Shown here: positions 55,980 through 64,000 of the stretch, one piece after another
Layout: every line of letters starts with the position of its first letter
How positions within the stretch are numbered: position 1 is the stretch's first letter
Source of the DNA: Xiphydria camelus
Lineage: Eukaryota; Arthropoda; Insecta; Hymenoptera; Xiphydriidae
Assembly (NCBI GenBank): GCA_963678675.1
Contig: OY783200.1
Span: 14,078,889 to 14,142,888, forward strand
Reading direction: 5' to 3'
DNA: 64,000 nt
Position numbers and translations under genes: made by a program
Notes under the pieces: model-generated
Told to the model about the DNA's origin: nothing
The model's input: the letters and a program-made list of their open reading frames with translations, nothing else
The model's database searches: none

Positions 55980-57272
55980 GGTTCATAAGCTTTGTGTGAT
56001 ATCGCGTAAATGACAAGTAATAAATAATTACAGCTATATGGGAACAACAATCGATCGTTCTTTTGTCGTTTGCACACTCGCATGTGTATCGTAAGATCCC
56101 GGAATAACCAATAGAATCAGGTTTAAATTCAATGAAACAGCGATATTCTTTACGATTTACATGTCATGATTGAACTTGCAATTTTAAAATGCTTAAATTG
56201 TCTTTCAAAAAATTAATATTAATCGTATTGTCATCATGTATCATATTTGCTAAATAAGAAATAGCTTGAGAATATTGATAAGTACCCGTAAACAATATTT
56301 TCAAGTCTTTTCCAGTCATTTCGAGAAAAATGCTTGAATTGTCTTTCAGAAAATGAATATTAATCGTATTGTCACCACGTATCATTTTTGTTAAATAAGA
56401 AATGGCTTGAGAATATTGGTAAGTACCCGTAAACAATATTTTCAAGTCTTTTTCAGTCATTTCGAGGAAATCTAACGAATCAGATGAGGTTATTTGTTGA
56501 AATGGTACTTTCCTGCGCTTCCAACCATCTTTCTCGACGTGAACACTAAGAGCATCGTTTAAATTAAGTCTCGAATTCGTATAGGTACTTCAAGATTTCT
56601 TCAGATAACTTAATATTGCTATTTAGACGTTTACCAAATTGATTATGTAAGAAACAAGCCGTCTTGCAAATTAAACTGGTTTTTGGAAGTATTTTATTGT
56701 CAAGTTTTTTATCTAAAAGTTTTAACTTTTGTTTGATAATCCCATGTATAGCTTCTACTGCCCACCGAGCTTTAATGACATATCGAGAGTGATTTGATTC
56801 TTCGCACAACAATTGAGCACATTTTCCTTTTAATGCAGGCATGTGTACTTCAAAACCCCTTGCTCTTCTAAATATTCCATAACATCCTGAAAGCCTCTAT
56901 CAAGGACCAATTTCTCTCCTTAACGAAGCAAGTTTCTCAATTCCGGCGAAGAATTTAAAATATCGTGCAGAATCTTTGCATCATTGACATTTGCCAAATA
57001 AGGACCTAATATATCGACAATATGACCATTTGTCATGCAACTTGTAAATGCCTTGCATAAATGTTCTTTTTTTGGCCAGAGTATAATTTGCGCTGATACT
57101 CATTATTAGAACTTTTTTGATGTCCAACGTGCGTACCATCACAAATAAGACCTAATTCGCTGTCTGAATATGAGAAACCAGTCAGTAACTTCACTTGATC
57201 TTCAAGATAAGAAAAATTACTTATTTTTTCTATAAGTGATGAATCGCTCTCTACAGCAAGATTTTCTAACAA
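55940..57272 (-). pseudogene. DDE transposase + SWIM zinc finger transposon gene (ISL2EU-like)
   Basis: Reading on the minus strand from 57272: ICDGTHVGHQKSSNNEY (first Asp), then, across frame changes, a middle part with VLDRGFQD (second Asp) and MPALKGKCAQLL, RWAVEAIHGIIKQKLKLLD (Glu) and CFLHNQFGKRL. This is the DDE_Tnp_4-type order. Downstream in the same orientation comes LKILFTGTYQYSQAISYL, present twice (47-residue tandem duplication), then LQVQS, a stop, and a SWIM finger CECANDKRTIDCCSHIA with IIYYLSFTRY. The enzyme would cut and paste its element. The catalytic triad seems present, but frameshifts and stops break the gene. A C-terminal copy of the SWIM part lies at 1744-1986. Confidence 0.8.
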
Positions 57273-57437
57273 TTATTGTAGATCAGAGGTTTCTACGAAA
57301 CTTAATTAGAAATCACTTTTAAAAGGCATAGATCGTCTTCATAGAACTTTTCTTTGATTAAATTATTTTTACAGCATCGATTTCCCATAGGAATAAATAA
57401 ATGACACTTATTAACGATTTAATGTTTTGTTTGCAAT

Positions 57438-57560
57438 TTGGTTTCAGTTTCATGGCATAAAATAGAGCCAGATGAGCTGTGTACAATTTGTGGCAAACCT
57501 TTCGAAATTGAATCAGAGGTAACTGGCGTGCAAATGAAGGGATTGCAATCATTAACACGT
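57438..57560 (+). pseudogene. N-terminal CxxC fragment of a transposon protein
   Basis: The frame gives ELCTICGKPFEIESEVTG and VQMKGLQSLTR. This type of CxxC opening followed by V.(M/E)KG(L/R)..L is seen at the N-terminus of several arthropod element proteins, possibly the FEN-like family. It is cut by a TTAA MITE at 57556. Only about 40 residues remain. Confidence 0.45.
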
Positions 57561-57768
57561 TTACTGCCGTCTCGGTCTATACGATCGAGAAAAAACTTTC
57601 CGCGCACGCCGTCTCGGTCTATTAGACCGAGAATTTTACATTTGCACATAATTTAGTAAAGCATTTTTGCACATAATATAGTAAAGAATAGGGATTTTGA
57701 AAAAATTCTTACGTGAGTCGTTACTACACTTATAAACGTCTGTCTGCGCACTGTCGGCAGTCAACGTG
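57556..57768. mobile_element. 213-bp TTAA MITE
   Basis: TTAA on both sides (57552-57555 and 57769-57772). Ends are CACGTTTACTGCCG and the inverse of CACGTTGACTGCCG. Inside is a short direct repeat of GCCGTCTCGGTCTAT. Confidence 0.8.
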
Positions 57769-57772
57769 TTAA

Positions 57773-58872
57773 CCCGTTCGCTGCAGATAACCTTTCTTCA
57801 GTGCGGAAGGGATATCTTGTTACAGCATTTAAATATTGGGGATGACGCCTTATGGCGTCATCCGCACATAGTGGGGGAGTACGTTGACGCCATTAAGGTC
57901 GAGACATACATTAACGGACCGTGTCAGGGCCGAAGCACGGCCGAGTATCGTCCGTCGTCCGACGGTCGATCTGTCCAATAGAATGAAATGCTTTTGTTCT
58001 CACTTTACCGGGCCGTGACCGGGCGTCGCCAACGGACGGTCACCGGGCCGGGCCAGTTAGTTCAGTTTTACTTTTTCACGGTGACGGTCCGGCCGCGCTT
58101 CTCCTGTTTCCGTAATTTACGTGTTTTAGCGCCTAGCTACGTAGCACTTTCCAAGACAACTGACGACTGACGGACATGTGTGGTTCCTAAATACACGCGC
58201 CGTGCAAGGGTTCTGACCATTTCTTCCTCTTCGGCCGTGTTCGACCCTGGCACGGCCCGGTAATGTATGTCTCACCCTTTAACGTGCCGTGCCAGGGCCG
58301 AATGACGGCCGTGTCTCGGCCCTGGGATGGCCCGGTAATGTATGTCCCGACCTTAAGACATACATAACCGGGCCGTGCCAGAGTCGAACACGGCCGAAGA
58401 GGAAGAAATGATCAGAAGCCTAGCACGGCGCATGCATCTAGGAACCACACATATCCGTCAGTCGCCAGTTGTCTTGGAAACTGCTAGGATGCTAGGCGCT
58501 AAAATGCGTAAATTACGGAAACACGAGAAGCGCGGCCGGACCGTCACCGTGAAAAAGTAAAACTGAGCTAACTGGCCCGGCCCGGTGACGGTCCGTTAGC
58601 GAAACCCGGTCATGGCCCGGTAAAGTGAGAACAAAAGCATTTGATTCTATTGGATAGATCGTCCGCCGGACGACGGACAATACTCGGCCGTGCCCCGGCC
58701 CTGGCACGGCCCGGTAATATATGTCCCGACCATTAGGCGTCATTCGCAGCGAAAGTGTTCATTGTAAGGCATACGCTAGAAACAAAACAATACAATTGTA
58801 AAGCGTGGGGCGTATACGCCTCACGCGGCGTGTGCGGAAAGTCTTCATAAAAACGGTCTGACAGGGAACGTG
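57773..58872. mobile_element. 1.1-kb TTAA element holding a GC-rich palindrome
   Basis: It shares its left TTAA with the preceding MITE and has TTAA at 58873-58876. Termini CCCGTTCGCTG and CACGTTCCCTG (inverted) are similar. Its interior is interrupted by the 57897-58733 palindrome. No gene. Confidence 0.7.
57897..58733. mobile_element. GC-rich foldback element (837 bp)
   Basis: Arms of about 400 bases start GGTCGAGACATACATTAACG and meet their inverse ending GTCCCGACC. ATTA occurs on both sides (57892-57895, 58734-58737). Words such as CCGGGCCGTG and GCACGGCC are repeated in both arms. Composition differs sharply from the AT-rich surroundings. Confidence 0.8.
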
Positions 58873-59020
58873 TTAATAAAAAAAACACGGAAGTAGTGAA
58901 ACTTCGATACCAGTTTCTCTGAATTTGATTCCGATGGTATTAGTTTCAATTGGCTCTATACAAGTCTTTTACAATGCTTCTTCGTAGAGCCAATTGAAAC
59001 TAATACCACCGGAATAAAAT

Positions 59021-59266
59021 TCAGAGAAACTGGTATCGAAGTTCACTTCTTCCGCGTGTGGCAGCCACACGTTTTGTTTTTTTTTTATCAGATACATCAC
59101 TATTTGATTGTGTTAATTTAAATCTCTCTCTCGATTCTCGACTTCGTTCTGTACCAGTTTTAGCTATTGCCTTCGTCATCGCTTTCGTCATCGCTTTCGT
59201 TATCGCTTTCTTTACACGTTGCCTGTCACGAAACTCTTTTGCCCGTTGTTTTCCTGTTTTTGTCAT
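59021..59266 (-). pseudogene. Short basic protein, right-arm copy
   Basis: It begins MTKTGKQRAKEFRDRQRVKK, has the ITKAM-type repeats, then RSRESRERFKLTQSNSDVS and a KKKTKRVAATRGRSE segment that runs into the palindromic inner end. It is longer than the left-arm copy. The basic character suggests DNA or RNA binding. No domain recognised. Confidence 0.45.
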
Positions 59267-59861
59267 AATAATTTTATCACATACATACACACACACACAC
59301 ACAAAATCATGCACAGTAATGCACAGTGGTTACTCGAGAAAGGTCGCGACTCCGATCGCAGACTACACGAGCTCCGTATGGCCAGCCACTCGACGTGTTA
59401 AATCCGGAAAACTAAAAAGTCGACAAACGAAATACAAACAACTCACAACTAACTCTGCGCCCTCTAGTCTGACTTCTCATATCATCTTACAGATATGCCA
59501 AAGAAAGGATCCTAAACGCTAGATTTATGGTGAGCCCGAACAGTCCTCTTAATGGCGGTGCGACACTGCGTCGTCTCATAATATACCTAAACAATAGCTT
59601 TCATCGCCCCAAGAAACCCTCTCGAGCAACACAAACCAGACCCCCTCTGCACAGTCTCTAAACAGCGATTGATTTTTGCTTCATTTATTCTTCAGTTTCA
59701 AGTTAATAACTATAACAGGTGCGATGAACAGTAGATCTCCTCGGGTCGTAAATCTGGAAGACAATACTGCGTGACACGACTAGTGACCGAAAACGTGCAG
59801 AGGTGGATTTAAACCGTATTGGGGTTAGTTGAAATGATTTAACACTGCACTCACAATATTC

Positions 59862-60009
59862 CCAGATAGAAAAGTGCCACAGGATTAGCGCAGTGCCGCC
59901 AATATACCGCCAAAGTTGATGCAGACCTTGTCGAAGCACGTCGATCGGTAGAAACTGATATTTCTACCGTGGCATTGTACCGCAATTCTGGAGGAATTTT
60001 TCTATCTGG
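59862..60009 (-). mobile_element. 148-bp MITE, inverted copy
   Basis: Ends CCAGATAGAAAAGTG and its inverse; partner of 51267-51415. Confidence 0.8.
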
Positions 60010-61458
60010 ATTACTGGTGATTATATTGGATTCAAAGGGATGCAGTAATTCCGTGATGTAGCCGTGGTTTACAATGAGATACACTGCGAGGTTGTTTTAA
60101 GGGAAATGTGATGGACTGCGAACGCATTCGCAACCTACATTCACGAAGACATACCGCCCGCTTCACCGTTACGACCGATGTACAGATTAGATCGAGATTA
60201 ACGCGTTACTTAGGTTGCGATAATAGTGATCGGTAAGAAATGACGTAGAAGTCCCCTTTGCGATGGAATACATATTTTGCGAGGCTGGCTCTCGCTGCGG
60301 CCTCGCGATCCAGCCTCGCAAAGTCGACACATGGCTTTAGTCAACAGTTAGTAGATAGTGGCTCGGTTGTGAACGGTGGAATGGGGAAGGGTGGAGAGCG
60401 GTGGGATGGGGCAGAGTCGAGAGTGGTGTAATAGGGCAGGATCGAGATTGCTGTATGAGTGAGGCACGTACGGTAGCGCTGGAGTGTGTGGGTTTCGTTA
60501 CAGTTTTTCGTTGCATCGAGTGCGCTTTTAGTACCCTCAGCAAAGAAGTTTCACTTCAAAAGTAAGGAAAATGATGATTATAAGTGGATATTGTGGAAAG
60601 ACAAATCTTCGATTAATTTCACATTAACTGTAGAAAGCGTTACGCAAAAGCAAAAGGTATTAGCAAGGTATCGATAGATATTAGATCAGTTTTGTCTGTA
60701 TCGCCAAATGAATTGAATAAATGGTGATTGTGTCTAGAGCGAAGGCTCGTGTATGCCCCCCCTCCCCACCCCTTCGTGGGAATGTAAGGTTTTAGTTGTT
60801 TGCCTCTTGTCAATTATAGCATATCCCGGAAAAACATGGAAAACCACGGAAGTACGGAGAAAATGACTTAAAACTCAAAGGCCGTCTGTCAGACGGTTGC
60901 TACGACGTGCAAAATGTCAAGACAATTTGCCTATCAGAATTAGATCACCAGACACAAATGTTTTTATGTTGTTGTTAAGGTACGCCAACGAAATTGAAAA
61001 CGTGTTACTGTTTGAGACAAGAACTGGAAACAAACGAAGGGTCATTAATTTCACCATCATTTCTCGTGATTTAGGTGTAGCAAAGAGCCATGCTATGTTG
61101 AATATGCATGCATTATCCGGATGCGACACTACCAGTTCTTTTGTTCATCGTGGAAAGTTGTCAGTAAGATCTAAATTGGAAAAATTCTCGAAATTCGTGC
61201 CTATCCTTAGATCATTAGGATCATCACTTACAATTACAGATATGTTACTGACAGGCCTAGAGGAATTCGTCTGTTGCTTGTACAGTGATAAGGGATACAC
61301 AGATATAAATAAGCTACGCTACGATTTATTCACACAAAAATACTCTCCCACAATGAGATTTGCATTGCCAAATACTCAAAGTGTCGAATTGAGTCTACTA
61401 CCTCCTTGCAAAGCTTCACTTGAAATAGTCGTGCAAACTACCAGTGCTGTATATGGAA

Positions 61459-62185
61459 CCCCCCACAAAAACAGATTCTCTGTAAAAAAAAGGCAGCATG
61501 TTCATTCAGTGCCAACAAAAATTGATACCTACGTAAAATACCCTCCAAAAAAGATTTGAAATCAATTAAGATCGCCATGTTCAAGATTTATATATAAAAA
61601 GTAAAAGGCATCATTTGAAAGGAAAATTATTGTAAATCAAGTTACTAAAAAATTCGACTAAAAAAGTTATAAAAAATTTTAATAAAAAATAACTTGCCGC
61701 GTTTAAGTTTTCATATTTTGTCCACTATACCGAATAATTGGCAGTGCTTGGACGGTGCTAGAGTAATTCATAAATTGCACTGCCGAAGTCAAATTCAGAG
61801 AAATTCAGAAGGACCCCGCCTGATTGGTTTCCAGTGCGATATTCGGTATACTGGTGGTATCATATAAGTGTATGAATTTATTTAAAATCATAAGTGCATA
61901 AACATCGAGTATAATTCTGTCTGAATTTTTTATTTTGAAGGAAAAAAACGCGGCGTTCTTTTTTATTAAAATTTTTTTATAAATTTTTTTAGTCGAATTT
62001 TGTAGTCACTTGATTTACAATAATTTCCCTTTCAAATGGTGCCTTTTACTTTTTATATATAACTCTTGAACATGTGCGATCTTAATTGATTTCAAATCTT
62101 TTTTGGAGAGTATTTTACGTATCAATTTTTGTTGGCACTGAGTGAACATGCCGCCTTTTTTTACAGAGAATCTGTTTTTGTGGGG
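61459..62185. mobile_element. 727-bp foldback MITE, copy 2
   Basis: Same ends and arms as 19846-20574, centre inverted relative to copy 1. It interrupts the FEN-like gene. Confidence 0.85.
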
Positions 62186-62506
62186 TATATATATCGCCCG
62201 AGAAGTTGGATTCTCGATTTTTAGGCGCAAGGGGCGTGGCTTCGCGTTGCCAAGGAAAAATCTCTGTTAATATGTAACTTATAACATTTATTCTGGTCTC
62301 TATCAATAGAGAATAGTCAATTTATATGGCGTAACTAAGCATAGATTTGGTTATAACCGTATATTTATTGAGAAAATTCGATGTAAAAATTGAGGGGTGC
62401 AGGGGGCAGACATTTGTGCGACATCAGCGCTGTCGTATCTGAGCGCGAAACTACTTGAACGAACATGCCGCGAGACACTGCCGTGTCTCTTGACAATGCA
62501 CACGTC
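62186..62506 (+). repeat. Dispersed repeat, partner of 17611-17953
   Basis: It runs from TATATATATCGCCCGAG to the GAGACACTGCCGTGTCTC hairpin. Opposite orientation to the 17.6-kb copy. Confidence 0.8.
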
Positions 62507-63151
62507 GCTAAACCCATAACACCAACTCCAGTGGGACATGGCTGGAAGTTGGAGAATGGATAACTTATGTTTGATTGGATTAAAGGGGATTCGTTGCCGC
62601 ACGAACTAATCGACGTTTTGAAAACCTTTCATCCAGATGAGTTTGGAGATGGAGATGAGCCGGAAGTAGTTAACTTAGCCGATGTACTATGTACATGAGG
62701 ATAAAGAAGAAGACTGTTGGTTACAGATGCTGTTATAAAATTAAATGCTGTTATTTGATTTTGAGGTTGAAAAAGTTTGAATTTTCATTATTATAACTTG
62801 AATTTTTTCGTTTATACTCACATAATGAGAATTTTGTGTTAATGTTCATATTTATAATAAAAAAATGGAAGAATATGTAACTAATAATTTCATACTCAGC
62901 AATTTTCCCGGGAAACCAAGGAAAACTAGGGAAAGAATTCCTGCACAAAATATTATTTATGAACATACCGTTTTCAATGAAAAATGAATGAATTGAAAAA
63001 GAGTAATTTTTCTCCGTACTTCCGTGGTTTTTCATGTTTTTCCGGGATATGCTGTAATTGACAAGGGGCAAACAACTAAAACCTTAAACTAGATGGCAAT
63101 ACAAACAAAAAAATGTGTGAGTCAGGAATTCCCACGGCGGGGGGGGGGGGG

Positions 63152-63755
63152 ATGGTTTCATATTGGTAGCTCATGGTCTATTGTTTCTACACCTGTCTCA
63201 TATCTCTTCTCTCGGGGTGCATACCAAGCATCCAGCGCCAGAGACTAGATCTCACGGCATATACACCCCCACAATCAAAGATCTTACAATCCGATTATAT
63301 TCTTGATTTTTTCTGCAATTCTTAGATATTTACAACATATTTTTGTTTTCAAAATCATCCGTCAAACTACTCTTAAAGAAAAATTTATTTGCAAAAGTGT
63401 TACGTATATTTATAACTTATAAACAGTTGCGTTTTAGTATTTACCACTTTGGAAGTTTAAGAGTTATATGAATATGAACAGAGACAGAAGAAAATCAGCT
63501 GAATACATACGGTGGCAATTTGACAGCACTTATCCTGCAATGGCTTTATTCTCAAAATATATAATAGAAACTAAACATACTTCGTCATTAATTATATTTT
63601 TATTTGAATTAAATATTGCAAGAATGAGTGTAAAGGACGTTTTTTTTCTCCTTACATTTATTCATGACTACAAGTTAATAATTATTCTTCCTCTAATACT
63701 GAAATAAAAATTAATACTCGTATTATTCTGTATTTATATTTTATTACATTATTAC
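63152..63755. other. AT-rich non-coding stretch
   Basis: Nothing recognised. Confidence 0.4.
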
Positions 63756-64000
63756 GACCCGGGTTCCCCAACCTCCGTAAAGGAGAGCGGGGAACACTGG
63801 GTGAGCTCCAACCGGGCGCGTCTCCAGGTGGCGAATAGGAGGGTGGCCAGGTGACTGAAGTGGACCCCGTTCGGGGCCCACGGAAGACCCTGGTTAGCGG
63901 GTGCCATACAGCACTTCGGCGCTAAAGCCCCGCGGCGGACCAGCTCCCCAAGCCAAGGCGTAAGCTATCGTGCCGAGGGCTGGATGGTACTGGGGTTACA
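63756..64000 (+). other. GC-rich segment, possible edge of a non-LTR retroelement
   Basis: Composition changes abruptly at about 63756. The segment is rich in GGTGAGCTCC, GGGCCCAC and CCGCGGCGGACC words, unlike the rest of the window. It resembles untranslated regions of R1/Jockey-type elements in general character, but the element runs off the window and no coding motif is visible. Confidence 0.3.

Larger units (their letters stand above)
58882..60556 (-). repeat. Right arm (1.67 kb) of the long inverted repeat
   Basis: Reverse copy of 50753-52381. It has a (CA)n run at 59285-59303 not expanded in the left arm, a MITE at 59862-60009 and its own copy of the basic frame. Confidence 0.88.
60897..62698 (+). 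pseudogene. FEN-like 'SGCDT' transposon protein, split by two insertions
   Basis: The frame from 60897 shows IRSPDTNVFMLLLRYANEIE, then NFTIISRDLGVAKSHAMLNM, HALSGCDTTSSFVHRGK, LTGLEEFVCCLY and INKLRYDLFTQKYSP. The carboxylate block (SPDTN) and the GCD block with a downstream helix resemble the metal-binding and helix-hairpin parts of FEN1/XPG nucleases. A foldback enters at 61459 and a second repeat at 62186. The C-terminus resumes at about 62511 with TPTPVGHGWKLENG, a stop, FDWIKGDSLPHELIDVL and an acidic end at 62698. A role in element replication or transposition is inference. Confidence 0.7.
60756..63151 (+). mobile_element. Element with C-rich ends carrying a FEN-like gene
   Basis: Inverted subterminal matches run from TAAGGTTTTAGTTGTTTGCC (60785) through CATATCCCGGAAAAACATGG to the mirror at 63012-63085. 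Outside these lie a C-rich run on the left (60756-60772) and a G run on the right (63138-63151), each with a CGTGGGAA-type word. The gene inside is the FEN-like protein. A foldback MITE (61459-62185) and a dispersed repeat (62186-62506) were inserted in it. Confidence 0.65.

Noticed and set aside
57988..58170. Arginine-rich frames in the GC-rich palindrome
   Set aside because: Both arms give similar frames on opposite strands; composition alone explains the lack of stops.

Overview
Organism. The window looks like intergenic DNA from an arthropod, most likely an insect. There is no operon structure. Coding signal is limited to mobile-element proteins with spliceosomal introns: mariner, piggyBac, Kolobok/Mutator-like, PIF/Harbinger, a DDE+SWIM family, Ty3/gypsy, a non-LTR retroelement and a protein-primed-type DNA polymerase B. 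Several are repeat-borne protein families known mainly from arthropod genomes. I found no confident host gene; the best candidate is one unrecognised exon at 20624-21252 (-). No tRNA, rRNA or CRISPR array was seen. || Layout. 1-2 kb: abutting fragments of two element genes. 3.5-6.6 kb: degraded DNA polymerase B with a 42-bp tandem repeat at its 3' end. 7.0-8.0 kb: a possible solo LTR and a conserved repeat-protein fragment. 8.2-16.7 kb: a palindromic element carrying, nested inside it, a TIR element (8.5-9.9 kb), two inverted copies of a FEN-like ('SGCDT') gene fragment, a TTA-flanked MITE (10.9-11.75 kb) and a TTAA-flanked element (12.0-16.6 kb). The last contains 141-bp tandem repeats and a Harbinger transposon whose two genes are interleaved on opposite strands. 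17.4-20.6 kb: short dispersed repeats and a 729-bp foldback MITE. 21.9-28.5 kb: a nearly complete Ty3/gypsy element whose 3' LTR was split by a piggyBac-type element. 28.5-31.8 kb: a 12-bp-based minisatellite region holding a Kolobok-type transposon. 32.0-33.3 kb: dead mariner. 34.4-47.5 kb: a gypsy skeleton broken up by a LINE, two TTA MITEs, a third gypsy (itself cut by a piggyBac-type element) and foldbacks. 47.8-50.4 kb: a TIR element and an internally deleted mariner. 50.75-60.56 kb: two 1.65-kb inverted arms enclosing 6.5 kb with a DUF7869-like gene, a DDE+SWIM transposase gene and TTAA MITEs. 60.76-63.15 kb: an element with C-rich ends carrying another FEN-like gene. The last 240 bases are GC-rich, possibly the edge of a non-LTR element. 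|| How it fits together. The genes do not form a pathway. The window is a stack of mobile elements, and the order of insertion can often be read from target-site duplications: TTAA at seven places, TTA three times, TA for mariner, TCCT for the intact gypsy. Almost every coding region is broken, by loss of catalytic residues in both mariners and the Harbinger transposase, a stop in the gypsy protease site, frameshifts and internal deletions. The most unusual things are the interleaved Harbinger gene pair, a canonical A-AAA-AAC frameshift heptamer touching the gag stop, MITE families that carry 120-141-bp tandem arrays, the long inverted arms around 50.7-60.6 kb, and elements whose only recognisable gene is a FEN-like nuclease.
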